This document shows, piece by piece, positions 45,872 through 55,056 of a DNA stretch of 64,000 nucleotides (positions are counted from its first letter, which is position 1; the number at the start of each line of letters is the position of its first letter). The stretch covers positions 15,044-79,043 of the forward strand of contig CAVWYD010000019.1 of NCBI GenBank assembly GCA_963759055.1. The letters run 5' to 3'. A model generated the notes under the pieces. The model saw nothing but the letters and a program-made list of their open reading frames with translations, was not told the origin of the DNA and did not search any database. This DNA comes from Thiosocius sp963759055. Its GTDB lineage: Bacteria > Pseudomonadota > Gammaproteobacteria > Chromatiales > Chromatiaceae. The position numbers and the translations under genes are program-made.

Positions 45872-48523
45872 ATGTGGACACTCGAAGCTGACAGCACACT
45901 GCTCACGGTCAACAACCGTCTCGCCATCGAGCTGCGTGCGCGCCATGACCGCAATCAGGTGGCTGCCGGCAGGAAAGTCTGGCCGAGTGCCGACATCCTG
46001 CCCTGGAAAGCCTGGCTGCAACGTCTCTACCAGCAGCTACTGGACGATGGATACACGGAACTCGACCTGCTGAGCCCCGCCCAGGAGAGCCTGTTGTGGG
46101 AAGACATCGTGAGAGATGCGGACGGACAGGCGGACCTGCTGCGCCCGGCCGCAGCGGCCGAGGCAGCACAGGCGGCTTTCGCACTCTACTGTGAATGGCA
46201 GCTGCGTGATCACCCGCTGGCGCTGCTCGGTGGGGACGAAACCCACCGCCTGCTCGGATGGATCAGATCCTTCGAAGACCTTTTGTCACGGCGAAAGCTG
46301 TTGAGTGCCGCTCAACTGCTGCCCATGCTCACCAGCGCATTCGAGCAACGGGCCCTGGCGGTCCCGACACGGCTTGTCCACAGCGGATTCGACAGCCTCT
46401 CACCGGCACAGGGTGCGCTGTTCGATGCCTTGCGCACGCTCGGATGCAGCATCGCGGAACACCGTGACGAACGCTACGAAAGCACCCTGCAGCGCCTGGA
46501 AGCAGACGACAGCGAGTCTGAGATCAGGCATGCAGCCGATTGGGCTCTTGCTCTGCTGCAATCCGAACCGGGGAGCAGAATCGGCATCGTCTCCATCCGC
46601 ATCACCCAACAGCGCAGCGACCTCGAACGGCTGTTCACCGAGATCGTCACCCCTGCCGCCTGCCTGGCAAACACCCCCGAGCAGGCGATGTTCAACATTT
46701 CGCTCGGCGAATCCCTGTCAGAGCGTCCGCTGGTCGCGCATGCCTTGCTGGCATTACGCCTTCTGGCTGGCCCACAGCCTCTGCATGCCGTTGGTCAGCT
46801 GCTGCGAAGCCCGTTCGTCGGTGGACATGCCGGGGAATGGGAACGACGCGCCCTGTTCGATGCCGCACTGCGTGAAGACGGCCTGCCGATGCTCGACCTG
46901 AAGCGCCTGGCTTACCGGCTCAGCCGTTTCGACCGCGATGACCTGCGCCATTGTCCCGACCTGGCAGAGCGCCTGGAGAGGCTGCAGGCAATACGCCAGG
47001 AGCTACCGGCCAGTGATACCCCAAACAACTGGGCCGGCCACTTTCAGGCGATGCTGGGTGAGCTCGGCTGGCCCGGCGATCAGACACTCGACAGCCGCGA
47101 GTTTCAGCAACGTGAACGCATGCAGCGCGTGTTCAGCGAGCTTGCCGAACTGGGCAAGGTCCGTCCGCGCCTGCGGCTGGACGAGGCCATCTCGAGACTC
47201 GGCACCCTGGCGACCGACGCGCTGTTTCAGGCCAAATCGCCACCCGCACCCATCCAGATCCTGGGCCCGCTCGAGGCGGCCGGGATGGACTTCGACGCCA
47301 TCTGGCTGCTCGGCATGGATGATCAGAACTGGCCTCCGGCGCCACATCCGAACCCCCTGCTGCCGACCGGCCTGCAGCGCGATCTGCAGATGCCACATGC
47401 CTCAGCCGCACGCGAGCTGCAATTCGCCGCGGCCCTGACCGAGCGCCTCACGCAGAGCGCCAGGACGGTCATCGCCAGCCATGCACGCATGGATGCCGAA
47501 CGTGAACAGCGCCCAAGCCCGTTGGTCCGCGACTGGCCAGTGTTCGATCCTGAGGGTTCTGATCCACAGGCTGCGGCCAGCTTGCGCGGTGCCTGCGCAA
47601 CTGCCGGCACCTTTGAGCCACTGCCGGTCGGAAACACACACAGTGCACCGTCGGATGCCCGCGGCGGTGCGGCATTGCTGGCTGCCCAGGCAGGCTGCCC
47701 TTTTTCGGCCATTGCCCGCTTTCGTCTGCGCGCAAGGCCACTCGAGGAGCCCAGTTTCGCACCCGACGGCGCCCTGACCGGCACCCTGGTCCACGAACTG
47801 CTGCAGCGCGTCTGGGCTGCGCTCAAGGACTCTGCAACCCTGGCGCAGCATGACGAGGCCGACCTCCATGCCCTGGTCGCTCCGCTCGCCACGGCGACGC
47901 TCGACGATATCGGCCGCCGCAGACCCGACCTGTTCACGGCGAGATTCCGCGCCATAGAGGCGGCACGCCTGACCCGTCTGATCATCGACTGGCTCGCCCT
48001 GGAACGCGAACGCAAGCAGGCCTTCAGCGTGGAAGCCCTCGAACAGGAGCAGACCATCGAGTTTTCAGGCCTGCGCCTCAACACGCGTGCAGACCGCGTA
48101 GACCGCCTGCAGAATGGGGGACTCGCGGTCATCGACTACAAGACCGGTCGCAACGTGCGCAACGACGGCTGGTTCGACGAACGCCTGACAGAACCTCAGC
48201 TTCCGCTTTACTGCCTGCACAGCAATGGCCAGGCGCGTGCCGCACTATTGGCACGGGTCAGACGCGACGGACCCGGCTTTGCCTTTGTCGGACTCAGCGA
48301 GGAGGAGGACTTTGCCTCCGGTGTCGATACCCCGAAGAACCAGCGTGGGGAGACCGACTGGCCGGGCCTGCTGGCTCAGTGGCAAAAGTCTCTGAGTGAC
48401 CTTGCGGATGAGATCGGCGCAGGACGTGCCGACCCCACGCCTTCGATACAGGCCTGCCGGTATTGCGCCCTCGGCCCACTGTGCCGGGTACAGGAAATGA
48501 TCGCGGGGGACGACGGTGATTGA
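45872..48523 (+). CDS. AddB-like nuclease of the TIGR03623 DNA-repair family
   Basis: This ~883-residue protein has an inactive-helicase-like N-terminal part and a C-terminal PD-(D/E)xK nuclease (RADRVDR then LAVIDYKTGRN). Cys609 and the C-terminal trio Cys862, Cys865 and Cys871 (CRYCALGPLC) bracket the nuclease. This is the iron-sulfur staple layout of AddB-type nucleases. It pairs with the UvrD-type protein encoded next (8-base overlap), giving a two-subunit helicase-nuclease for double-strand break processing. A GTG at 45869 directly upstream is an equally possible start. Confidence 0.9.
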   Translation: MWTLEADSTLLTVNNRLAIELRARHDRNQVAAGRKVWPSADILPWKAWLQRLYQQLLDDGYTELDLLSPAQESLLWEDIVRDADGQADLLRPAAAAEAAQAAFALYCEWQLRDHPLALLGGDETHRLLGWIRSFEDLLSRRKLLSAAQLLPMLTSAFEQRALAVPTRLVHSGFDSLSPAQGALFDALRTLGCSIAEHRDERYESTLQRLEADDSESEIRHAADWALALLQSEPGSRIGIVSIRITQQRSDLERLFTEIVTPAACLANTPEQAMFNISLGESLSERPLVAHALLALRLLAGPQPLHAVGQLLRSPFVGGHAGEWERRALFDAALREDGLPMLDLKRLAYRLSRFDRDDLRHCPDLAERLERLQAIRQELPASDTPNNWAGHFQAMLGELGWPGDQTLDSREFQQRERMQRVFSELAELGKVRPRLRLDEAISRLGTLATDALFQAKSPPAPIQILGPLEAAGMDFDAIWLLGMDDQNWPPAPHPNPLLPTGLQRDLQMPHASAARELQFAAALTERLTQSARTVIASHARMDAEREQRPSPLVRDWPVFDPEGSDPQAAASLRGACATAGTFEPLPVGNTHSAPSDARGGAALLAAQAGCPFSAIARFRLRARPLEEPSFAPDGALTGTLVHELLQRVWAALKDSATLAQHDEADLHALVAPLATATLDDIGRRRPDLFTARFRAIEAARLTRLIIDWLALERERKQAFSVEALEQEQTIEFSGLRLNTRADRVDRLQNGGLAVIDYKTGRNVRNDGWFDERLTEPQLPLYCLHSNGQARAALLARVRRDGPGFAFVGLSEEEDFASGVDTPKNQRGETDWPGLLAQWQKSLSDLADEIGAGRADPTPSIQACRYCALGPLCRVQEMIAGDDGD

Positions 48524-51500
48524 GACCACGGCAGCCGATGCCCGACAACGTGAACAGGCGCTGGATATCAGCGAGTCGTTCATCGTCCAGGCGCCAGCCG
48601 GTTCCGGAAAGACCGAGCTGCTAACCCAGCGCTATCTCCGCCTGCTCGCTGAAGTTGATCACCCCGAGGAGATCTATGCGATCACCTTCACGCGCAAGGC
48701 AGCCGCCGAGATGCGCAATCGCATCCTTGCGGCCGTCGATGCGGCCACTGCCCCGCAACCGCCCGAGCCTCATCGCCAACTTACCTGGACCCTGGCGCGG
48801 GCAGCGCTTGAACAGGATGCGCGGCATGAATGGCAGATCACCCGTAACCCGAACCGGCTGCGCATCCAGACCTTCGACAGCCTCAGCCATGCGCTGGCCA
48901 GACAGATGCCCTTGCTCAGCGAGCTGGGCGCGCCACCCGCGACCACCGACAAACCGGAGGCACACTACCAGGAGGCGGCGCGCGCAACCCTGCGCATGCT
49001 CGAAGACCCGAAGCTGGGTCCGCATATCGAGACCCTTCTGGTACATCTCGACAATCGGCAGGGCTTACTCGAAGACCTGCTGCGCAATATGCTCGCGCGG
49101 CGTGACCAGTGGTTGGGTCATGCACTCTCATCGCCGGGTGGCGATGACCTCGACGAGGCGCTCGAGGATGCCGTGACCGCCCATCTGCGTCTGCTGTTCG
49201 ACAACTGCCGCGCCGACTGGCTGCACCAGCTGATCCGCATTGCACAGAAAGCTGCAGACAATCTTGCTGGCGCCGGGCGGCCTGTTGGGTCACCAGACTC
49301 CCTCTCGGCCTGGCGGCACAGGGAACGCGCGCCCGGGACCGCGTGGACGGATCTGCCGGACTGGCTGGGACTGGCCCGGCTGCTGCTGACCAAGGGCGGC
49401 GAACTGCGTAAATCGTGGAATGCCGACACCGGGTTTCCGGCACCGAGCGAGAAAGGCATCTCTCCCGAGGTCAAGGCGCAGCGCAGCCAGGCCAAACATG
49501 CGATCAAAGCGTTGTGTGAACAGATCGGCGACCAACCCGAGCTTGCAGCACTTTGGGCTGGCCTGCGCCTCTTGCCGCATAACGGTCTGGACGACCAGCA
49601 ACGTGCCGTGCTTTCCAGTCTGTTCCGCGTGCTGCTGCATGCGGCGGCCGAACTTCAGCTGGTGTTCCGGGATAGCGGTGAAGTCGACTTCGCCGAGATC
49701 CAGATGCGCGCACGCCGAGCGCTGGGCAGTCCGGAGCACCCCACCGACCTTGCCCTGACCCTCGACTACCGCCTGCAACACCTGCTGGTCGACGAATTCC
49801 AGGACACCTCGAGCAGCCAGTATGGCCTGCTGGAAACACTGACCGCCGGCTGGCAGAAAGGTGACGGGCGCACGCTTTTCGCAGTCGGTGACCCGATGCA
49901 GTCGATCTACCGATTCCGTGAGGCCGAGGTCGGTCTCTACCTCGCGGCGCGTGCCAATGGCATCGGCGGGCTCAGGCTGAGGCCGATCAACCTGGGCGTC
50001 AATTTCCGCTCAAGCAGCGGCATCGTCGACTGGGTCAACAACGGTTTTCCGTCGATCTTTCCGGCTCAGGTCGATGTCGGGCGCGGCGCCGTGCCCTACT
50101 CGCCCGCCACGGCCTATGACCGGTCGCCGGACGGCGCGGCGGTAACCATCCATCCCTTTGCCGGTGCCGATACCAAGGCGGAGGCGGAAAGGGTCACCGA
50201 ACTGGTGCACACGGCGCTGGCGGAAACGGATGCCGGCCAGGTTGCAGTGCTCGCGCGCGCAAGAAGCCATCTGCGCGATATCGCCGCCGCGCTCAGGTCT
50301 GCCGGGATCGCGTTTCAGGCGGTCGATATCGACCCGCTGGCACAGCGCCCGGCGGTACAGGATCTGCATGCCCTTACGCGTGCCCTGCTGCACCCGGCCG
50401 ACCGCCTGTCCTGGCTGGTCGTCTTGCGCGCGCCCTGGCTGGGGCTCAGCATGCAGGACCTGCTGGTGATCGCCGAGTCCACACCCCGATGCGTGCTCGC
50501 GCGCCTGCGCGATTCCCGGTTGCGTGCAAGCTTGAGTGACGACGGGCGCCTGCGTGTCGAACGGCTGTTGGAGGTCGTCGACCGGCAACTCCCGGCGCGC
50601 GGGCGCCGGCCGCTGCGCCAATGGGTAGAAAGTATCTGGCTGATGCTGGGTGGCCTTGCAGCGGCGCGCGACGGCGAGACCGATGCGCAGGCCTATCTTC
50701 GCCTGCTCGATCAGCATGAACAGGCCGGGGGATTGCTCGATTTCGTCCGCCTGCAGAACGCGTTGGAAAAACTCTACGCAACGCCCGACAGTGGCTCCGA
50801 CGGCCGCGTGCAGCTGATGACCATGCACAAGTCAAAAGGACTGGAATTCGATACCGTGATACTCCCCGGCCTCGGGCGAAAGCCGGCGTCTGACAGCAGC
50901 GAACTGCTGTACTGGCTCGAACGCACCGGTTCGCAGGGACACGCTCAACTGCTCATGGCCCCGATCCGGGCTGCCGAGCAGCAAAGCGAAGCGATATCGG
51001 GCTACCTGCGCGAGTTGAACAGGGACAAGAACCAGCTGGAGACCTCGCGTCTCCTGTACGTGGCGGCGACCCGGGCGAAGCGCCGGCTGCATCTGCTGGG
51101 TCACATCGCCTTCAACGCCAAGGGAGTGGCGGTCAAACCGGCGGCAGCTTCCCTGCTGGCAAAACTCTGGCCCGTCGTCGAAGCCGATTTCGGCCACTTG
51201 GCAGCACCACCGATTGAAGTCGCCGAGGAGTCCAGCGTGCGCCTGGCGCAGCTACAACGGCTGCCGGCCAACTGGCGACCTGCCCTTGCCAGTCCTTTGT
51301 CATCGGTACCCAGCCAGGCCGACGATGAAATATTCAAAGCGCAGATCGAGTTTGCCTGGGCTGGAGATACGGCGCGCCACGTTGGCACGCTGGTCCATCG
51401 TCACCTCGAGCGCATCGCACGAGATGGTATCGACAACTGGCTGCCAGAACGCGTCGATGGACTCGAACAAACCCTGCAGCGCGGATTGCAGAACCTGGGA

Positions 51501-51905
51501 GTTTCCAGCAGCGAGCTCGATGCGGCCGTCGCGAAGGCCAAACGTGCCCTGCGCCAGACGCTCGCCGATGAGCACGGGCGCTGGATACTTGCCGACCACG
51601 CGGAGGGGCAGTGCGAATGGCCCCTTACAGCGCATGAGGAAACGAGCCGACACTATGTGATCGATCGCAGCTTCGTGGATGAACACGGTGTGCGCTGGAT
51701 CATCGATTACAAGACCGGAGAACACCTCGAAGGCGATCGTGATGCCTTTCTCGACCAGGAGCAGGAACGTTACCGCGAACAAATCGAGAATTACGCAGGG
51801 ATCATTCGTCTGCTGGAAGACAGACCGATACGTCTGGCACTCTATTTCCCCCTGTTTCCCGATTGGCGGGTGTGGGACTACGAAATCAAAGGCGCGGCCC
51901 AATGA
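48516..51905 (+). CDS. UvrD/AddA-like helicase-nuclease
   Basis: The 1129-residue SF1 helicase has Walker A QAPAGSGKTELLTQRYLRLL, motif Ia YAITFTRKAAAEM, motif II LLVDEFQDTSSSQYGLLE and motif III VGDPMQSIYRFREAEVG. Motif V/VI regions are VQLMTMHKSKGLEFDTVIL and LLYVAATRAKRRLHLLG. The C-terminal RecB-type nuclease follows, with WIIDYKTGEH and YREQIENYAGI. This matches AddA architecture: a motor plus one nuclease, partner of the preceding AddB-like subunit. It begins inside that gene and its stop overlaps the next start. Confidence 0.93.
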   Translation: MIETTAADARQREQALDISESFIVQAPAGSGKTELLTQRYLRLLAEVDHPEEIYAITFTRKAAAEMRNRILAAVDAATAPQPPEPHRQLTWTLARAALEQDARHEWQITRNPNRLRIQTFDSLSHALARQMPLLSELGAPPATTDKPEAHYQEAARATLRMLEDPKLGPHIETLLVHLDNRQGLLEDLLRNMLARRDQWLGHALSSPGGDDLDEALEDAVTAHLRLLFDNCRADWLHQLIRIAQKAADNLAGAGRPVGSPDSLSAWRHRERAPGTAWTDLPDWLGLARLLLTKGGELRKSWNADTGFPAPSEKGISPEVKAQRSQAKHAIKALCEQIGDQPELAALWAGLRLLPHNGLDDQQRAVLSSLFRVLLHAAAELQLVFRDSGEVDFAEIQMRARRALGSPEHPTDLALTLDYRLQHLLVDEFQDTSSSQYGLLETLTAGWQKGDGRTLFAVGDPMQSIYRFREAEVGLYLAARANGIGGLRLRPINLGVNFRSSSGIVDWVNNGFPSIFPAQVDVGRGAVPYSPATAYDRSPDGAAVTIHPFAGADTKAEAERVTELVHTALAETDAGQVAVLARARSHLRDIAAALRSAGIAFQAVDIDPLAQRPAVQDLHALTRALLHPADRLSWLVVLRAPWLGLSMQDLLVIAESTPRCVLARLRDSRLRASLSDDGRLRVERLLEVVDRQLPARGRRPLRQWVESIWLMLGGLAAARDGETDAQAYLRLLDQHEQAGGLLDFVRLQNALEKLYATPDSGSDGRVQLMTMHKSKGLEFDTVILPGLGRKPASDSSELLYWLERTGSQGHAQLLMAPIRAAEQQSEAISGYLRELNRDKNQLETSRLLYVAATRAKRRLHLLGHIAFNAKGVAVKPAAASLLAKLWPVVEADFGHLAAPPIEVAEESSVRLAQLQRLPANWRPALASPLSSVPSQADDEIFKAQIEFAWAGDTARHVGTLVHRHLERIARDGIDNWLPERVDGLEQTLQRGLQNLGVSSSELDAAVAKAKRALRQTLADEHGRWILADHAEGQCEWPLTAHEETSRHYVIDRSFVDEHGVRWIIDYKTGEHLEGDRDAFLDQEQERYREQIENYAGIIRLLEDRPIRLALYFPLFPDWRVWDYEIKGAAQ

Positions 51906-52774
51906 AAATATCCATGCTCAGCGACGATTACCGACGCATCGGCGAACAGATCGCGATCATCCTGGGCCGCCCTCGTGTCTCCGGCCTCTATCTGCCCGAA
52001 CCCGTGGCAGACGAGACCTTCCGCGACGAGTTCGGCTTCGTTTTTCTGGCCAAAGACGGCATCGGCCCGTTCTATGTCAGCATGGACAACATTCTGCCGG
52101 GGCTGTGGCAGCGCTACCCCAAGCCTGAACTTTGTGACGAGGACGCAATCTCCTTGCTGCAGGGGTTTGCAAGCGAAGACCCGAGCAGCAGGGCTCTGGC
52201 ACTGGGCACCTACAATGCGCTGAGCGCAAAACTGTATCAGGCTGCAGGCTTCGAACCACCGGACCGCAAGCCGAATTCCGGACTGAGCGATGCGCAACCT
52301 GGAGGCCTTGTCGGCATGGTCGGTTACTTCTGCCCCTTGGTGGATAAACTGACCGCCCAGGGCTGTGAGGTCATGGTGTTGGAACGCGCTCCCGAGCGGG
52401 TTCCCGAGAGACCCGGGGTGTCGGTGACCTGCGACCCTCAGGATCTGGCAGGCTGCAAACATCTGCTCTGCACCGCTTCCGCACTGATCAACGACAGTCT
52501 GGAAGATTTCCTTGCGGCCACCGAACCAACGGCGTGCATAGAAATCGTCGGGCCCAGTGGCAGCGGCCTGCCGGACCCTTTATTGGCGCGCGGGGTCACG
52601 TCGATCGGCGGCATCAGCTTCGGCGACAGGAATCGGCTGATCGCGCATCTTCGCCGCGGTGGCTCCTGGGGTGAGGCAGGACGGAAGTATCAGCTGGACG
52701 AAACCAGCTACCCCGGGCTTGCGCAGCTGACTGCCAGGCTAACGGATCGTTGCGGTGACGCCGGCCAATCGTAG
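51902..52774 (+). CDS. DUF364-family protein (Rossmann-like)
   Basis: The 290-residue protein has the DUF364 pattern: VGMVGYFCPLVDKLTAQGCE in a Rossmann-like C-terminal half, then ERAPERVPE, and a late GPSGSGLPDPLLARGVTSIG. Related proteins have been linked to heavy-metal chelation. Its ATG overlaps the AddA-like stop codon (ATGA), so it is translated with that operon; the link with DNA repair is unexplained. Confidence 0.85.
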   Translation: MKISMLSDDYRRIGEQIAIILGRPRVSGLYLPEPVADETFRDEFGFVFLAKDGIGPFYVSMDNILPGLWQRYPKPELCDEDAISLLQGFASEDPSSRALALGTYNALSAKLYQAAGFEPPDRKPNSGLSDAQPGGLVGMVGYFCPLVDKLTAQGCEVMVLERAPERVPERPGVSVTCDPQDLAGCKHLLCTASALINDSLEDFLAATEPTACIEIVGPSGSGLPDPLLARGVTSIGGISFGDRNRLIAHLRRGGSWGEAGRKYQLDETSYPGLAQLTARLTDRCGDAGQS

Positions 52775-53095
52775 GGCAATCAAAACCACATGCGCCTGTT
52801 CGCCGGTCAAATTCACCCGACGGGCACCATTGAAAAACTTGTGCGTATCCAGATGCAGCTGCTCGATGATCACCGGATCCTGCGCACCGGCCAGTGCCGC
52901 CAGAACGGTTCTTTTCACCAAATCCCGTGGCGAGTCAACAAAATACAGGTAGCGCTCGGCGCGATCGAAATAGACACGCCGACCATCAAGGTGGAAAAAA
53001 ATCTCGTTGGTGTTTTTGACCGACACGATCGACCGATCCTGTCTCGAACAGGCCGACACCATCGATTCGCTGACCTTGCCTATCCCGCCCGGCAT
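52739..53095 (-). CDS. Hypothetical protein, unknown
   Basis: The 118-residue product has a mixed alpha/beta pattern (NEIFFHLDGRRVYFDRAERY; LYFVDSPRDLVKRTVLAALA) and no signal peptide. Its 3' end overlaps the convergent DUF364 gene by 36 bases. A later ATG at 53062 is also possible. I do not recognise the family. Composition looks coding, but the support is modest. An inverted-repeat element lies just upstream of it. Confidence 0.5.
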   Translation of the reverse strand: MPGGIGKVSESMVSACSRQDRSIVSVKNTNEIFFHLDGRRVYFDRAERYLYFVDSPRDLVKRTVLAALAGAQDPVIIEQLHLDTHKFFNGARRVNLTGEQAHVVLIALRLAGVTATIR

Positions 53096-53125
53096 GACTT
53101 ATCTGTTCTCGTGACGATATTCGGC

Positions 53126-53320
53126 CCAGTCTAACCTGCAAATTGCACCAGTCGTTCACAGGCGGGCATGGAGGCCCCATTGTGAATGCGGCAGATCGCG
53201 ATATCCTTGTGATTAACCGCCGGCACACCTTGTGAACCGCCTGTGACCTATCCAGGCCCTCGCTTGCACTTGGCCGGTGCGATCAACCCGGATACTGGTG
53301 CATTTTGCAGGCTAACTGGG
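53126..53320. mobile_element. MITE-like element, copy B (195 bp), with ~27-bp inverted ends
   Basis: The left end (53126-53153) starts CCCAGTCTAACCTGCAAATT. The right end (53294-53320) is its inverted copy with only a few mismatches (ACTGGTGCATTTTGCAGGCT, then AACTGGG). Inside lies a second inverted pair, TTCACAGGCGG and CCGCCTGTGA. It has no coding capacity and matches the termini of the element at 26725-26842. Confidence 0.6.
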
Positions 53321-53452
53321 AATTCTTTGAGGTTTGTTCATTCGATGGAAGCTGCTGGTCTGCATGCCTGGTGACAAATGGGTTCAGTAACAAGTTGCAG
53401 ATGCCGATACCCTCAAAACATTGATTCTGAAACCAAACTAAGGGTGGGCGGA

Positions 53453-53707
53453 TTGGACAAGAGCGAAACCTCGAACGAACGGCGGGGGAGTCAGGTAGCG
53501 ATACCGGACGATGTCAAGTCCAGGTTGAACGAATTTCAGCATCAGACCCTGGCCCGACTTGAGGGTTTTGGCTGGTCGGTGGCCTTCGTGCGCCGACCAT
53601 TGTTCCAGGATCAGGTTGTGGTTCTGTTCGACCCGGCCGGACGGCAACACGCCATCCTCAAGGACGACGGCTCCATCGACAAGGCGCCGGACGTCCAGAT
53701 TCGCTAG
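53453..53707 (+). CDS. Conserved hypothetical short protein
   Basis: The product, about 84 residues from TTG 53453, contains LNEFQHQTLARLEGFGWSVA then FVRRPLFQDQVVVLFDPAGR and ends DGSIDKAPDVQIR. It looks like a small conserved gammaproteobacterial hypothetical with no known role. The frame opens upstream to an ATG at 53378, but the extra residues look non-coding. The next short gene starts 16 bases later. Confidence 0.6.
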   Translation: MDKSETSNERRGSQVAIPDDVKSRLNEFQHQTLARLEGFGWSVAFVRRPLFQDQVVVLFDPAGRQHAILKDDGSIDKAPDVQIR

Positions 53708-53722
53708 TGCTACCATGCCCGC

Positions 53723-53959
53723 ATGCCGCACGTCATCGTCGACCCTGAATCCACCTCGCTGCAGGAGCGTTTCGCCCTTATCAGGACGCCCCGCAAGTCG
53801 CGCAAGCGCTTTCCCGAGGCCTGTGTCGAGATCGTGAGTTCGGAAGAAGCCGCCCGCCAGGGGGGTGACGAATCAGCAAAACTGCACCCGGCGATCGTCT
53901 ATGGGCCCTCGGTTTCGTCGGAAAGTCAGCGTATTTATTACCTCGTACGCTGGCTGTAA
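53723..53959 (+). CDS. Conserved hypothetical short protein
   Basis: The 78-residue product is hydrophilic, with a basic centre (TPRKSRKRFPEACVEIV) and a tail ending SQRIYYLVRWL. There is no signal peptide or membrane helix. It follows the preceding short gene closely on the same strand, so the two may be co-transcribed. I cannot assign a function. Confidence 0.55.
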   Translation: MPHVIVDPESTSLQERFALIRTPRKSRKRFPEACVEIVSSEEAARQGGDESAKLHPAIVYGPSVSSESQRIYYLVRWL

Positions 53960-54046
53960 GCCGCTACAAGTCAGGAATTGGCCGCACAATCTGACGAATA
54001 ATGTGCCCGACCACGACATGAGCACGGAGGATCCCCTTCAGGCCGC

Positions 54047-54487
54047 GTGCCCGCCATGGCATGGCATATGTCCACGAACGAGGTGGTCAGCACCCTCGAG
54101 ACCAGCCTCTCCGGCCTCGGCACCGAGGTGGCCAAGGAGTCGGCTGAAATGGTGCTGACGGATGACAATTTCGGCGCCATCGTTCCCGGGTTTGAGCAGT
54201 TTCCGCTGACCCCGGTACAGATCCTCTGAGTCAATATGATCACCGCCGGGACCTTCGGCCTGTTCGTGTGATATCTGCAAAGCGGTGCCGGCATCGAGTA
54301 TGCACGCACCGTGGCGGTGAATACCCTGGTGGCATACGAGATCTTCCACCTGTTCAACTCGCGTTTCATTCTCGAACCGGTACTGAACCGGCATGGACTG
54401 CTGGTGTTATTCCAGCTCGGCTCCACCTATATGCCCTCCATGCAGTCTCTTTTCGGGACTGCAGCGCAAAGCATAGCGCCCCCTTGA
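54047..54487 (+). pseudogene. Remnant of a P-type cation-transporting ATPase
   Basis: One frame carries consecutive pieces of the end of a Ca/Mg-type P-type ATPase: GTEVAKESAEMVLTDDNFGA, then FPLTPVQIL*VNMITA, GTFGLFV*YLQSGAG and ARTVAVNTLVAYEIFHLFNS, and the C-terminal STYMPSMQSLFGT. Both in-frame TGA codons stand where the family has Trp. Segments between DDNFGAI and FPLTP and between VNMITA and GTFGL are deleted. The rest of the gene is missing. The remnant ends at a TGA at 54485-54487, inside the hsp20 promoter. Confidence 0.8.
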
Positions 54488-54510
54488 AACAACCGGGATC
54501 GACCCCATTT
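54483..54510 (+). promoter_or_regulatory. Sigma-32 heat-shock promoter of hsp20
   Basis: CTTGAAA (54483-54489), a 13-base spacer and CCCCATTT (54503-54510) match the sigma-32 (RpoH) consensus exactly. The predicted start near 54517 gives a leader of about 84 bases before the hsp20 ATG. Confidence 0.9.
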
Positions 54511-54515
54511 CGCCA

Positions 54516-54600
54516 TCACGGGTGCCGCGAGGGCCCGTGAAACCGGCGGTTCAGACTGAACGCCAGATATCTTTTGTTGCTTTAGTTTGAGGACAAAACC
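54516..54600 (+). promoter_or_regulatory. ROSE-like RNA thermometer in the hsp20 leader
   Basis: The leader can fold into three hairpins: TCACGGG/CCCGTGA (54516-54540), GGCGGTTCAG/CTGAACGCC (54545-54564), and a last one in which TTTTGTTGCT (54572-54581) pairs with AGGACAAAA (54590-54598). In the last hairpin TTGCT faces the ribosome site AGGA with one bulged G, the hallmark of ROSE thermometers of ibpA-type genes. Confidence 0.75.
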
Positions 54601-55056
54601 ATGACTGCATTTGATCTTTCTCCCCTGTTTCGTACCGCTATCGGATTCGACCGACTGGCCAGTACGCTCGAATCGGCCAACCGCACGGACGCCGGCGGTT
54701 ACCCGCCCTATAACATCGAGTCCACCGGCGAGGACCAATACCGGATTACCCTGGCTGTCGCAGGCTTCGGCGCCGAGGAAATCGACATCGAGGCCCAGGA
54801 AAACCTGCTCAAGATCGTCGGTAGAAAAAATGCCGATGTCGCCGACCGCAAGTATCTGCATCGAGGCATCGCCAACCGCGACTTCGAACGCGCTTACCAG
54901 CTGGCCGACTATGTCCGGGTCGACGGTGCCGAGCTGAAGGACGGTCTGCTGCATGTCGACCTGGTGCGCGAGGTACCCGAGGCCATGAAACCACGCAGGA
55001 TCGAGATCCGCGGTCAGGACGACAATCTGATCGAAAGCAAGGTCGAGGCGGCCTGA
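54601..55056 (+). CDS. ibpA: Small heat-shock protein Hsp20 (IbpA type)
   Basis: This 151-residue chaperone has the IbpA/B start (FDLSPLFRTAIGFDRLASTL), the alpha-crystallin core (YPPYNIESTGEDQYRITLAV) and the conserved RGIANRDFERAYQLADYVRV. The C-terminal IxI-like PRRIEI motif is present. It holds unfolding proteins for refolding by ClpB/DnaK. A perfect sigma-32 promoter and a ROSE-like leader give it double heat control. Confidence 0.95.
   Translation: MTAFDLSPLFRTAIGFDRLASTLESANRTDAGGYPPYNIESTGEDQYRITLAVAGFGAEEIDIEAQENLLKIVGRKNADVADRKYLHRGIANRDFERAYQLADYVRVDGAELKDGLLHVDLVREVPEAMKPRRIEIRGQDDNLIESKVEAA

Noticed and set aside
53971..54426. 151-codon minus-strand frame
   Set aside because: It is antisense to the P-type ATPase remnant, which shows family blocks in order on the plus strand.
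54047..54487. Stop-codon reassignment (TGA read as Trp) in the ATPase remnant
   Set aside because: Both TGA codons fall at Trp positions, but TGA ends many intact genes here and the copy also has large deletions, so decay is the simpler reading.
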